In this document: piece after piece, positions 8,972 to 17,990 of the stretch
How positions within the stretch are numbered: position 1 is the first letter of the stretch
How the letters are laid out: each line of letters starts with the position of its first letter
Assembly: GCF_900103545.1 (NCBI RefSeq)
Contig: NZ_FNHH01000010.1
Location: forward strand, 62,001-126,000
Direction: 5' to 3'
Source: Daejeonella rubra
Lineage (GTDB): Bacteria > Bacteroidota > Bacteroidia > Sphingobacteriales > Sphingobacteriaceae
DNA length: 64,000 bases
Notes under the pieces: model-generated
Databases searched by the model: none
What the model was told of the DNA's origin: nothing
Seen by the model: the letters and a program-made list of their open reading frames with translations, nothing else
Translations under genes and position numbers: made by a program

Positions 8972-10192
8972 TTAAGATACCGCTGCTTTAGCAAGTTCTT
9001 CCTGAACCCGTTTTGCAACAATTTTATCTTCACCTTTTTTCAACATAAATACGGTGATATTAATTGCATCCGGTCCTGTCATAACTTCTACCGAAGGACT
9101 GCCATTCTGAAGGTTCTTTAGCAATTCTCTTGGAGTGATCTTCACTTTAGACTGATCCCATGAAATTTTTATCGCTGGAGTATGATTAGCAACAGGAGGA
9201 ACAAAAACCTCAGTACTTACTCCGTTAACTTTACTTGCAGCATTCACAATAGTGGCAACTCTGTCTTCCCACATTTTCCATTCAGCAGCATGATCGGTAT
9301 TGATATATTTTTCCAATGCCACATACATTCCCAGAACTTCTTCCTTGTTAACTTTCATACCGCGACCCAAATTCCCACCGTTTGGTGGTGCGCTCAAACG
9401 TGCTGCAGCTATAAGGTCTTTTTTACCCATCAGGATACCGGCACTTTGCGGACCACAAATAGCTTTTCCACCAGATACACAAACAAGGTCAAAACCAAGA
9501 TCATTATATTTCCATAGGTTCTCAACCGGCGGCACATCAGCAGCCATATCGATCATGGTTGGAATATTGTGTTTTTTACCAATTGCAATAAACTCTTCGT
9601 GTTTAATCTTGCCCATTGGTCCGCTTGAGTTCAGGAACCACATCATCGCAGTTTTGCTTGTGATCGCTCTTTCCATTTCCTCAGCAGTCTCAACTTCCAC
9701 AGGTACTATACCCGTGTTGGTTAATGCATGAACATACCCCACATTATGCGATTTTTGAACAATAACTTCTGTCTTTTCAAAGCTTGAAAGATTTGGAAGA
9801 AGGGCTACTTTTTTTCTGTCCATGCGGGTTAAAACGCCTGCTGTTCCTAAAACAAGTGCTGACCAGCAACCTGCAGTTACCATAGCAGCTTCTGCATGAC
9901 ACATTGCTGCAATTTTCTCTCCCACTTTATCCTGAACTTCGTTAATCATAACAAAATGATTTGAAGCTGATTGGATGGTATCCACAACTTCATCATGCAT
10001 TAAAGAAGCAGTCATCGTTGTGTAGGTACCCGCTGCATTTATAAAAGTTCGCAAACCCAGCTCTTTAATCACGTCACGTTTAGCCGCTGCAGTTGCAGTT
10101 CCTGCTAATGCTTGAAAAGGAACACCTGTTCCGATAGCTGCACCTGCAATAGGAGCTACAGAAAGGTATTTAATAAGATCTCTACGTTTCAT
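8972..10192 (-). CDS. Tat-exported SelA/DgaE-like PLP-dependent enzyme (locus A)
   Basis: Fold-type I PLP protein of the SelA-related family, whose characterised member DgaE deaminates/dehydrates D-glucosaminate 6-phosphate. PLP lysine K243 (VSGGKAI) and the pyridine-nitrogen aspartate D215 (MIDMAADVPP) are present. The N-terminus MKRRDLIKYL with a hydrophobic stretch to about residue 30 (QALAG) is a Tat signal, so the enzyme should be exported folded and cofactor-loaded. Start 10192 is chosen because it begins the Tat signal; an in-frame ATG at 10228 would add twelve irrelevant residues. Oddity: the residue after KAI is Cys (C246), where the two other copies in the window have Arg (KAIRGPQ). 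Not a true selenocysteine synthase: no tRNA-Sec context and the wrong cellular compartment. Likely ammonia-lyase or racemase on an amino acid or amino-sugar acid; substrate unproven. Confidence 0.82.
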   Translation of the reverse strand: MKRRDLIKYLSVAPIAGAAIGTGVPFQALAGTATAAAKRDVIKELGLRTFINAAGTYTTMTASLMHDEVVDTIQSASNHFVMINEVQDKVGEKIAAMCHAEAAMVTAGCWSALVLGTAGVLTRMDRKKVALLPNLSSFEKTEVIVQKSHNVGYVHALTNTGIVPVEVETAEEMERAITSKTAMMWFLNSSGPMGKIKHEEFIAIGKKHNIPTMIDMAADVPPVENLWKYNDLGFDLVCVSGGKAICGPQSAGILMGKKDLIAAARLSAPPNGGNLGRGMKVNKEEVLGMYVALEKYINTDHAAEWKMWEDRVATIVNAASKVNGVSTEVFVPPVANHTPAIKISWDQSKVKITPRELLKNLQNGSPSVEVMTGPDAINITVFMLKKGEDKIVAKRVQEELAKAAVS

Positions 10193-10222
10193 AGTATTGT
10201 TAATTATTTTGTTTATTGAATA

Positions 10223-10261
10223 AAACAATAAGAGGAGATATAAAATCTCCTCTTATTGTTT
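10223..10261 (-). terminator. 17-bp perfect hairpin between susD-like and SelA-like genes
   Basis: Arms 10223-10239 and 10245-10261 pair perfectly over 17 bases with a 5-base loop. On the minus strand the stem is followed by TTTTATT, only 31 bases before the SelA-like ATG. It may end the SusC/D message or act as a partial terminator/stabilising stem setting the ratio of transporter to enzyme mRNA. Locus B has only 25 bases here and no such hairpin. Confidence 0.7.
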
Positions 10262-10320
10262 ATAACTCTAATATACTGAATGACATAAGTTTTTCATATC
10301 AAGATCAGTATTATAGCATA

Positions 10321-11922
10321 TTAGTTACTTTGACCGGTGCCAGGACCAACATCCCACCACATTCTTCCTTGTAATAAGTCTATCTGTTCTTCAGAATAAT
10401 TCTGACGTTTAATAGCCTCATAGTAGTTATCAGGATTTACGTTACGTTCAGCAATAGGTAAAGAGAATCTTCTCCACATTTTACCTGCAGTTACGTTACC
10501 AGGATATGAAACTTTCTGACCAGAAGTATTCGTCCAGTTAGCATAGTTAAATACAGGGTATTTTGTACGGCGCCAGTTAGAGTATACTTCATAATCATCA
10601 CCAAGTAATGAAATCCATTTCTGAGTTGAGATGGTCTCTAATTGCTGAGCAAAAGTACCAATTACAGGATATGGATTTGCAAGAAGATAAGCATCAACCT
10701 GTGAAGTAGTGATCACACCTGAATGAGGAGCAACACTTGGCCATAAAGCCCATTGAGCCATTGCAGCACGAACACCATTATCATAAGCAGCCAGTGCAGT
10801 TGTTCCAACACTCCATCCTCTTGCTGCAGCCTCTGCGATAAGCAGGTATGCTTCTGCAGGACCCATGGTAATGATCGGTGAACCTCTGTCGATGTAAAGA
10901 AGAGATGGTTCTGAATAAGAATCAAAATCACTTGGTCTGGTATTGATACTTCCATTCACCATTCCGCGTTGAGCAGAAGGAGTATTATTCGCAGTATATG
11001 TTCCTCCTGAAGGAACCCATACAACTGAAATTACAGGTAAACGCGGATCATTTGTATTTTTAAGATGATCAATGAATTTACCAGACCATTTACTTCCTTC
11101 TACGTTATCACCACCTGGACTTGTAAAGTCACCGGCAATGTATCCATTAACTCTTGGATTCATTTGACCTGTAACATTTGCATACTTCAGGTAAGCAATG
11201 TCTGCAAATGCAGTCATTACTCCACCTGCTACAGCCTTTTCAACCCAAGCTTTTGCAGTGGCTGGCTCAACATCGGATAAGCGCATTCCCAGACGAAGCA
11301 TCAGTGTATAACCGAACTTTTTCCATTTAGCTACATCTCCTTTAAAATATGGATCAGCACTACCAAATACATTCGGTTTCGTAGCATCCATAGATTTCAA
11401 AGCAGTTTCAAGCTCTGTAAGCATAGCAGTATAGATACTTTTTTGAGTATCATACTTTGGTTTTAAGTTATCCAAACCTTTCATGGCATCTGCATACGGC
11501 ATATCTCCCATCACATCTGTTTGCTGATGGAAAGCTAAAATTCTAAGAATTTCAACTGCAGCACGTTTGTTCACGTTTTCTGCACCAGGAATCTCCTTTG
11601 CTAATTGTAACAAACGATTCCATTGACCAGTGTACACTCCAAAGGACCCTGCGGTTCCATTGAAATTATAAAATTTATCACCTGTCGCAGGAACTTCTTT
11701 GTAAGAAGAAAAATACTGCAATCCCTGGCCTAATGCACGGTAATTTTCACCCGGACCACTTGCTAAAACAGCAGCAGTAAAGGAATATTCCGGAATTACG
11801 TATTCAATAGCGTCTGGATTCTTATTCAGGTCGGTTAGCTTTTCGGTATTACACGATTGCATAGTGGTAACCAAAAGAACAGCTCCGGCCGCATATATCA
11901 ATTTAAAGAATGTCTTTTTCAT
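10321..11922 (-). CDS. SusD/RagB-family outer-membrane lipoprotein (locus A)
   Basis: Surface glycan- or ligand-binding lipoprotein that caps the SusC-like transporter. Lipoprotein signal: hydrophobic 8-20 then MQSC with lipidation at C24, followed by NTEKLTDLNKNPD, the usual SusD opening (DLNKNPN-like). The body has the helical TPR-like SusD architecture, with the conserved late block ISLLGDDYEVYSNWRRTKYP and the terminal MWWDVGPG typical of the SusD-like 2 (DUF-type) subgroup. 533 aa is normal. It follows the SusC gene by 17 bases and is certainly co-transcribed with it. Very similar in length and sequence to the SusD of locus B, so the two systems probably take related ligands. Confidence 0.93.
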   Translation of the reverse strand: MKKTFFKLIYAAGAVLLVTTMQSCNTEKLTDLNKNPDAIEYVIPEYSFTAAVLASGPGENYRALGQGLQYFSSYKEVPATGDKFYNFNGTAGSFGVYTGQWNRLLQLAKEIPGAENVNKRAAVEILRILAFHQQTDVMGDMPYADAMKGLDNLKPKYDTQKSIYTAMLTELETALKSMDATKPNVFGSADPYFKGDVAKWKKFGYTLMLRLGMRLSDVEPATAKAWVEKAVAGGVMTAFADIAYLKYANVTGQMNPRVNGYIAGDFTSPGGDNVEGSKWSGKFIDHLKNTNDPRLPVISVVWVPSGGTYTANNTPSAQRGMVNGSINTRPSDFDSYSEPSLLYIDRGSPIITMGPAEAYLLIAEAAARGWSVGTTALAAYDNGVRAAMAQWALWPSVAPHSGVITTSQVDAYLLANPYPVIGTFAQQLETISTQKWISLLGDDYEVYSNWRRTKYPVFNYANWTNTSGQKVSYPGNVTAGKMWRRFSLPIAERNVNPDNYYEAIKRQNYSEEQIDLLQGRMWWDVGPGTGQSN

Positions 11923-11939
11923 GTTCTTAGATTTAAATA

Positions 11940-14900
11940 TTAGAATCTTAAATTCAGGTTAAAGCCAATATTTCTGGTTCTAGGCATTGAAACGCCCTGA
12001 CTTCCCTGAGCATTACCCACTGTTTCCTGCATTTCAGGATCTATACCAGCTTCTTTAATTTTCTTATCCTGATACAGGATGGCCAGATTCAATCCGGTAA
12101 TTCCGATTGATGCTGACTGAACTTTCATGAATTTAAGCGTACTAACAGGAAGGTTATACTTTAATACTGCACGACGTAATTTGATAAAATCAGTTTTATA
12201 AACCCACATACCAGGGTATGCATTTCCAAAGTTATTGTAGTACGTATCAAGGTCTACAACGTTCCATACTTTAGTGTATGGAGCACCTGCAGCACTAACA
12301 CCACTAACAGTTAAACCTCCCTCTCTACCTGGAAGAGTTTGTGGTGTAAGTCCGAAACGTGTTGCATATTGAATTAAGTTACTGTAACCAACAGCTCCAA
12401 ATTTAGAATCGATATCGATCGTTAAACTAAAGCGTTTGTAACGGAAATTATTACCTAATCCCATCAGGTAAGGAGGATTACCTACTCCAAGATCACGTAG
12501 TTCCTGAACTTCATACCCGGTAGCAGTATTATAAACTTTGTTACCATTGGCATCTAATTTCATTACGTTGGCTCTTACTGTTGAATAGGGCAAACCAACA
12601 GCGTTGATCATTTGAGGACCACCAATACCTGAACCTAATGATAAGATATCAATTCCAGGAGCTAATTCAACGATTTTACTCTGGTTATAACCAAAGTTAT
12701 AGTTCACATCCCATGAGAAATCATCTAGCTTTACTGGTGTACCAGTCAAGCTAATCTCCCAGCCTTTGTTGGTAACCAATCCAAGATTTCTTCTACCTGC
12801 AGCAAAGCCGGTAGCTCCGGAAATTGGAGGAGAAAGAATATCATTTCTGGTTTTTCTTGAATAGTAGTTCACATCCAAACCAATGCGGTTATTTAACATC
12901 TGCACCTCAAAACCACCTTCAATTGTTTCTACAGTTACCGGGCGAATATTTGGGTTATTCAGTGTATTCGGGTTAGTTAGTGTAGGAAGACCATAAGCAT
13001 TCACTGTACTAACATTATATGTTTGGTTAATACTACCTGCGTTTACTGTAGCACTACCAACTTCAGCCCATGATGAACGTAATTTCGCATAGTCAATGAA
13101 CTTAGGCATTTTAACTACCTCAGAAATGATAAAACTTGCACCTACAGATGGATAGAAGATTGAGTTAAATCCTGGATTTAACACAGAGAACCAATCCTGG
13201 CGACCTGTAACGGTTAAGTAAAATAAATTTTTGTAATCAATATTAGCTTCTCCAAAAACAGAGTTTGTTCCACTATTACCTATTGGATTTGGACCAAGAG
13301 TTGCTTGTACAGAATTTGCAAGATCTCTATTAACAAGATTTGAAATACTGTAAAAATTAGGAACAACCCACTGGCTTCCGTTAGCTGTATTACTTTTATT
13401 AAAGTCTCTTTCGCTCTGCACACCAGCAAGTATATTCAAGCCGATCTTATCTGTCAAGAATCTTTCATTGTAATTAACGATACCCTGGAAATTTGTTTTA
13501 TCTGTTTTTTCAACTGCAGACTGAAAATAACCAAGTGGTGTAAAAGAGTTTGTACCAGGAACATAAAAAGATTCTGTATAGTAGTTAAAATCTCTTGCAA
13601 CAGTTCCCTTAACAAACAGGTTTGGCAAAATGTTTGCCTGAACGCTTGCACGACCAATTAAACGCTGACGATCATCCTCATTACCAATCTGATAAGCTGC
13701 ATAGTACGGGTTAACCGCAGCAGGTACCGGATTCCAGTCAAGTTCTCTTCCAGTAGCTACATTGATACCTGGTCTGTTAGGATCAGTACCACGCATGTTG
13801 CGTACATCAACAACGTTAGCTGCCAAATAAACCGGCCATGCAGAGTTGATCTCAGCATAACCTACGTTTGGTCTGTTTGTTCCTTCAACAAGATTATACT
13901 GAACACTGGACTCAATGGTTAAGAAATCATTCTTTCCCATTTTACCTGTTACGTTCAGGTTAGCAGTTTTCCGTTTATAATCAGAATTTGGCTGCTGATC
14001 TTTTGCACGCAGATCACTTACAGATAATCTCATTCTTAAATTCTGGTTACCCGCATTGAAGGCTACAGTATTCGTGATATTCTGACTTGTCTGATAGAAA
14101 TTTTTAATATTATCTTTTACATTGTATGGAGAATAAGCACGCATTACTCCATCAAACTGCATAACTAAAGATCCGTCCATTTTTGCACCATATGACAAAC
14201 GGCCTGAACTTAATGCAGCAGCAGCAGTAGCTGGTTTAACACCATCATTTCCCTGACCGTACACATACTGATAATTAGGGAATACAGAAGGATTTCCAAA
14301 ATTAGCATCAGAAGTAACTTCGATCCCAACACCTTTTTGAGCAGATCCTTTCTTGGTAGTGATCAGGATTACACCATTTGCAGCCTGGCTACCATAAAGA
14401 GCAGCCGCAGCACCACCTTTCAAAACTGAAATAGTTGCGATATCATCCGGGTTCATACTTGAGATACCATCACCACGGTCAGCGTTAAAACCGGATGAAC
14501 TAGTAGCCGGACCACGATTACCATTATTAATAGGCATACCATCCACAACATAAAGTGGCTGCTGGTTACCATTTAATGACGTATTACCACGAATGATCAC
14601 ACGGCTGGAACCACCTGCTCCTGAATTTGCCTGAGTTGCATCAACACCGGCTATTTTACCCGTAAGGGAATTAGCAATGTTGTTCTGACGTGATTCAGTT
14701 AATGATTCGCCAGGAATTTCCTGTACACCATAACCCAATCCTCTTTTTGCTTTAGTCACACCGAATGCAGTTACAACAACCTCACTTAAAGCCTGACGGT
14801 CTTCAACCATGGTAACATTCACACTGGTTCTTCCATTTACAGCAACTTCCTGTGTTACATAACCAATGTATGTAAATACAAGAATTGCATTTTCAGGAGC

Positions 14901-15542
14901 ACTAAGAGAAAAGCTTCCGTTTACATCTGTTGACGCTCCTGTTTCAGAACCCTTAACACGAACACTCACACCAATTAAAGCTTCACCGGTTGCATCAATA
15001 ACTTTACCACGAATGTCAACTCTTTGTTGCTCGATGTTAAAGTTTGATACAAGACCTGATGTTTGTGCAGAACTAATATTTGTTACATCACGGCTTGAGT
15101 TAGCAAATGAAAATTTAGAAACCTGCTCCATTAAACGCTCATCTCTTCTTTTCAGAATAATAGTATTCTCTGTAATGGTATAAGTTAATGGCTGGTTTTT
15201 GAAAACCTGTTCCAAAACTTCCTCCAATGAAGAATTCTTTGCCTTTACAGTTACAGGAACTGTATTTCTCAGCAGCCTGGTATTATAAAGGAAGTCATAA
15301 CCCGTTTGTTTTCGAATCTCCGTGAAAACTTTGTCCAGGTTAGAATTCGTTTCATTTAACGTAACATTTTGAGAGTAGCCATTAGCGCTTACCTGCATTA
15401 TGGCTACTAAAATGAAAATGGTAGTTAGCTTCATAATTCGTAACATTTGTTTGGAGACTGTATTTGAGAGTCTCTTTTTAGGAAAATTCCTAAAATTGTT
15501 TATGCAGCTGTCACTGCATTCACTAAGTAAAACATTTTTCAT
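11940..15542 (-). CDS. SusC-like TonB-dependent outer-membrane transporter (locus A)
   Basis: TonB-dependent importer of the SusC/RagA family, pumping the ligand captured by SusD into the periplasm. Residues from the ATG at 15542: a short polar N-terminal extension, signal peptide about 37-57 (MKLTTIFILVAI... GYSQ), STN/secretin domain 58-132 that signals to FecR, CarboxypepD_reg-like domain 176-247, TonB-box region LSEVVVTAFG (252-261), plug, then the 22-strand barrel ending NIGFNLNLRF. Starts at 15446 or 15434 would begin nearer the signal; extensions of this sort are common in Sphingobacteriaceae SusC proteins, so I keep the long one. The STN domain and the upstream sigma-FecR pair show trans-envelope autoinduction. 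The 191 bases upstream (15543-15733) hold inverted repeats, including a plus-strand terminator. Confidence 0.93.
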   Translation of the reverse strand: MKNVLLSECSDSCINNFRNFPKKRLSNTVSKQMLRIMKLTTIFILVAIMQVSANGYSQNVTLNETNSNLDKVFTEIRKQTGYDFLYNTRLLRNTVPVTVKAKNSSLEEVLEQVFKNQPLTYTITENTIILKRRDERLMEQVSKFSFANSSRDVTNISSAQTSGLVSNFNIEQQRVDIRGKVIDATGEALIGVSVRVKGSETGASTDVNGSFSLSAPENAILVFTYIGYVTQEVAVNGRTSVNVTMVEDRQALSEVVVTAFGVTKAKRGLGYGVQEIPGESLTESRQNNIANSLTGKIAGVDATQANSGAGGSSRVIIRGNTSLNGNQQPLYVVDGMPINNGNRGPATSSSGFNADRGDGISSMNPDDIATISVLKGGAAAALYGSQAANGVILITTKKGSAQKGVGIEVTSDANFGNPSVFPNYQYVYGQGNDGVKPATAAAALSSGRLSYGAKMDGSLVMQFDGVMRAYSPYNVKDNIKNFYQTSQNITNTVAFNAGNQNLRMRLSVSDLRAKDQQPNSDYKRKTANLNVTGKMGKNDFLTIESSVQYNLVEGTNRPNVGYAEINSAWPVYLAANVVDVRNMRGTDPNRPGINVATGRELDWNPVPAAVNPYYAAYQIGNEDDRQRLIGRASVQANILPNLFVKGTVARDFNYYTESFYVPGTNSFTPLGYFQSAVEKTDKTNFQGIVNYNERFLTDKIGLNILAGVQSERDFNKSNTANGSQWVVPNFYSISNLVNRDLANSVQATLGPNPIGNSGTNSVFGEANIDYKNLFYLTVTGRQDWFSVLNPGFNSIFYPSVGASFIISEVVKMPKFIDYAKLRSSWAEVGSATVNAGSINQTYNVSTVNAYGLPTLTNPNTLNNPNIRPVTVETIEGGFEVQMLNNRIGLDVNYYSRKTRNDILSPPISGATGFAAGRRNLGLVTNKGWEISLTGTPVKLDDFSWDVNYNFGYNQSKIVELAPGIDILSLGSGIGGPQMINAVGLPYSTVRANVMKLDANGNKVYNTATGYEVQELRDLGVGNPPYLMGLGNNFRYKRFSLTIDIDSKFGAVGYSNLIQYATRFGLTPQTLPGREGGLTVSGVSAAGAPYTKVWNVVDLDTYYNNFGNAYPGMWVYKTDFIKLRRAVLKYNLPVSTLKFMKVQSASIGITGLNLAILYQDKKIKEAGIDPEMQETVGNAQGSQGVSMPRTRNIGFNLNLRF

Positions 15543-15581
15543 ACTTTTACATTTTTAAAATTTGTTTTGGTTAATTAATTA

Positions 15582-15603
15582 AAATTTCGTGCTCACGGAA
15601 TTT
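15582..15603. repeat. Imperfect inverted repeat in the susC leader
   Basis: Ten-base arms AAATTTCGTG (15582-15591) and CACGGAATTT (15594-15603) with one G-T wobble, just after a TTAATTAATTAA palindrome. It lies 40-61 bases upstream of the susC-like start on the minus strand and could be an operator or a leader stem; no known site is recognised. Confidence 0.4.
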
Positions 15604-15631
15604 CATGCATGGATTAATCTGACTAATTATT

Positions 15632-15664
15632 CCGTTCTGGGGCGCAATCCAGGACGGTTTTTTC
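15632..15664 (+). terminator. Plus-strand intrinsic terminator facing the susC leader (locus A)
   Basis: Arms CCGTTCTGG (15632-15640) and CCAGGACGG (15649-15657, one wobble pair) around an 8-base loop, followed on the plus strand by TTTTTT. On the minus strand, the sense of FecR and susC, no U-run follows. There is no plus-strand gene upstream, so the expected transcript would be antisense to the susC 5' end. Confidence 0.6.
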
Positions 15665-15733
15665 ATTTTAATCCCTTTCAATTACAATTAACTACTATCG
15701 GTTTTTATCATATTATTAATTTACTTTTGGAAT

Positions 15734-16918
15734 TTATGGTATCATTTTAACTTTAATTTTTTTTCCTTTTACACTGAATTTAACACCTCCGCTTTGTTCA
15801 AGAATTTTCAATACTGCTGAAATATTTACCTCATTAGAAATGAAACCAGTAAACTCATCCTTAGGCATATTACCTTCATAAACAAGTTCTACATCGTACC
15901 AACGCTCTACTTCGCGCATAATTTGCTGTATAGGGGTATTTTTGAACTTAAAGTAACCATTTTTCCAGGCTATCGCTTTCTCAGTATCCGCATTTTCTAT
16001 TCTGATTCCCGGTTGTTTGGAATTAGTTAATGATTGTTCTCCAGGTTTGAGCATTCTGGTCTTGCCTAACACATCCGATTTTGAATTAAGGATAACTTTG
16101 ACACTTCCTTCCAAAAGGGTTGTTTTTGTAAAATCCTCATCATCATATGAGTTGATATTAAAATGAGTACCTAAAACTTCAACGATCTGACCATCGCTTT
16201 CAACACGAAAAGGAATTTTTTTATTTGAAGCTATTTCAAAATAGGCTTCTCCGCTAAGTTTAACTTTACGCTCGGTTCCTGTAAAAGCTGTTGGATAACT
16301 TAATGTTGAAGCAGAATTAAGCCAAACCTTACTTCCATCGGGCAATCGAACCTGATATTTACCCCCTTTGGGAGTTTGAATTGTATTAATTACAAAATGA
16401 TCAGGTATATTTTTCATTTTATTAACCTGATTCTTCTCATAAATAATCTCACCATTCTCAGTTTTGGTGATCGCAATATTTCCCTGACTGGCCAATAACC
16501 CATTGGCAGCATCATCGAGACTAATCTTTGAACCATCCGCCAATATTAAAATTGCCTTATTATTACCTGGAAGGATATCGTTTTTCACATCTATCTCAGT
16601 AAACTGTTCATCCTCAATTATGGTTCTATTGGAATAAAAATAGATACCAGTTGTAATAGCAAGCAGAATCATTGCTGCAATTGAAAAAGATTTCAGGTAA
16701 TAAAGCTTGTAAGATTGCTGATAATCCTCTACAGGATTTATTTTTTCAGAAATTTTATCAAAAATCTTATCTTTTAAATTATCCAAGCCGGGGACCGGAT
16801 CATTTTTGGCGTGGGTATTAAAACTCCCATAGAAGTTCAGCAAGCGCTGCTCTTCCTCCTGTGAAGCCTCCCCAGAGATGTATTTATCCAGTAATTTATG
16901 AAAATTCTCTTTTTCCAA
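15734..16918 (-). CDS. FecR-family anti-sigma factor (locus A)
   Basis: Inner-membrane signal transducer that holds the ECF sigma factor and receives the STN-domain signal of the SusC-like transporter. N-terminal cytoplasmic anti-sigma domain 1-70 (FHKLLDKYISGEASQEEEQ), a single transmembrane segment about 75-95, FecR domain about 175-285 (TPKGGKYQVRLPDGSKVWLN, then GEAYFEI and VLGTHFNIN), and a C-terminal DUF4974 domain about 315-394 (FKFKNTPIQQIMREVERWYD). Length 394 aa is standard. Its gene stands 270 bases downstream of the sigma gene and carries an upstream CCGGACTAGGGGAT motif also found, nearly unchanged, before the locus B FecR. Confidence 0.92.
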   Translation of the reverse strand: MEKENFHKLLDKYISGEASQEEEQRLLNFYGSFNTHAKNDPVPGLDNLKDKIFDKISEKINPVEDYQQSYKLYYLKSFSIAAMILLAITTGIYFYSNRTIIEDEQFTEIDVKNDILPGNNKAILILADGSKISLDDAANGLLASQGNIAITKTENGEIIYEKNQVNKMKNIPDHFVINTIQTPKGGKYQVRLPDGSKVWLNSASTLSYPTAFTGTERKVKLSGEAYFEIASNKKIPFRVESDGQIVEVLGTHFNINSYDDEDFTKTTLLEGSVKVILNSKSDVLGKTRMLKPGEQSLTNSKQPGIRIENADTEKAIAWKNGYFKFKNTPIQQIMREVERWYDVELVYEGNMPKDEFTGFISNEVNISAVLKILEQSGGVKFSVKGKKIKVKMIP

Positions 16919-16958
16919 AATATGCCGATTTTATATAGGAGAGTAAAAAAAAACAGGT

Positions 16959-16972
16959 ATCCCCTAGTCCGG
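16959..16972 (-). promoter_or_regulatory. Conserved CCGGACTAGGGGAT element upstream of FecR (locus A)
   Basis: The 14-base motif lies 41 bases before the FecR start codon. The locus B FecR has CCGGACTAAGGGATT 39 bases before its preferred start, and a 10-base match (ACTAGGGGAT) precedes the plus-strand amidohydrolase at 17991. Shared position and strand argue for a promoter or operator element, perhaps read by the cognate ECF sigma factor. The rest of the 270-base spacer 16919-17188 is AT-rich with no gene. Confidence 0.5.
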
Positions 16973-17188
16973 TAAGAAAAAAAATTAGATTGAAAGCCTT
17001 AAATAGTAGATTAACAGATTTGAACTATATCTTATATGTTTCAATTAAACAGTTTCAATTAGATAATAGAAATAAAATATAGAAATTAAGATTTAAATAC
17101 TCTAAAAAAAAATCATACTATATATAATACAATAGACAGTGCTGATAATTTGTGTCAAATACTGGCTTTTAATAAAAAAAAATGTTTA

Positions 17189-17749
17189 TTAAAATAATCC
17201 GAGGGAAATTCTGAGTTGCCTCAATGCTTTATTCAAATGATTTTCGACTGTTTTAGTAGAAATATCCAATTGAGAAGCAATTTCTTTGTGCGAAAGTTGC
17301 TCTTCGCGACTTAATTTATAAACCACCTTACATTTGGCGGATAGTTTATCAACTATAGAATTGATCTGGGAAAGCAACTCTCTATATTCAATATTTCCAT
17401 ATTCAGAAGGAGTTTCTAAACGCTCATGAATATTGTCAAATATATCTTCACGCACAGAACCATTTCGAACTTGTCTGTAAACTTCGTAACGGGTTGATGC
17501 AAAAAGGTATGATTTCAGAGAAACCCTGATTTCTATAATCTCACGTTTATTCCAGAGATTGATAAAAATGTCCTGAATAATATCTTCGCAGGCCTGCTGA
17601 TCATGAAGTATATTGTAAGCAGAGATAAATAACTGATTCCAATATTTATCATAGATGAGCTTTAAGGCAATATCATCTCCCGACCTTAATCGGCCCATCA
17701 ATTCTAAATCCTCAATTTTCACTTGTTCACTCATTGGAATTTTAAACAT
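17189..17749 (-). CDS. ECF RNA polymerase sigma-70 factor (locus A)
   Basis: Extracytoplasmic-function sigma factor of the Bacteroidota PUL type. Region 2 spans about 28-95 (LIYDKYWNQLFISAYNIL, DIIQDIFINLWNKRE), region 4 about 125-180 (SREEQLSHKEIASQLDIS then TKTVENHLNKALRQLR), an intact helix-turn-helix. 186 aa. An internal ATG (MSEQ, six codons in) at 17734 is an alternative start. It is the first gene of locus A and is divergent from the plus-strand amidohydrolase operon, so the 241-base spacer 17750-17990 probably holds promoters for both. Expected to be held inactive by the FecR encoded downstream until SusC binds its ligand. Confidence 0.92.
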   Translation of the reverse strand: MFKIPMSEQVKIEDLELMGRLRSGDDIALKLIYDKYWNQLFISAYNILHDQQACEDIIQDIFINLWNKREIIEIRVSLKSYLFASTRYEVYRQVRNGSVREDIFDNIHERLETPSEYGNIEYRELLSQINSIVDKLSAKCKVVYKLSREEQLSHKEIASQLDISTKTVENHLNKALRQLRISLGLF

Positions 17750-17886
17750 ATTAAATTCAAAATGAAATTCAAAATATGTTGAAAAAAAGGCAGCTTAAGT
17801 CCGCCGTAATTGAATTCGATTATAAATATATAGAATTTGTCTCAGATTTAATTTATCGGCAGTAAAAAAAAATTATATTTAATCAA

Positions 17887-17896
17887 ACTAGGGGAT
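17887..17896 (+). promoter_or_regulatory. ACTAGGGGAT element upstream of the plus-strand amidohydrolase operon
   Basis: Ten of ten bases match the core of the FecR-upstream motif, on the plus strand and pointing toward the gene at 17991, 94 bases away. It suggests that this operon belongs to the same sigma-factor or regulator circuit as locus A. Confidence 0.4.
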
Positions 17897-17990
17897 ATTC
17901 GGCTTTTTTAACTCTTATCATTAAAGAAATTCTCATTATTTAATTATCAGCATAAAACAATTTTAAATAACACACCTAAAAACGAGCAAA

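Noticed and set aside
9300..9731. Long plus-strand reading frame opposite the SelA-like gene
   Set aside because: No family features; the codon pattern is the shadow of the conserved minus-strand gene. Similar antisense frames elsewhere, for example 22104-21667 and 20586-20197, were dropped for the same reason.
8972..10192. True selenocysteine synthase (SelA)
   Set aside because: Three exported paralogues with Tat signals in catabolic loci and no selB or tRNA-Sec signs; the DgaE-like branch fits better.
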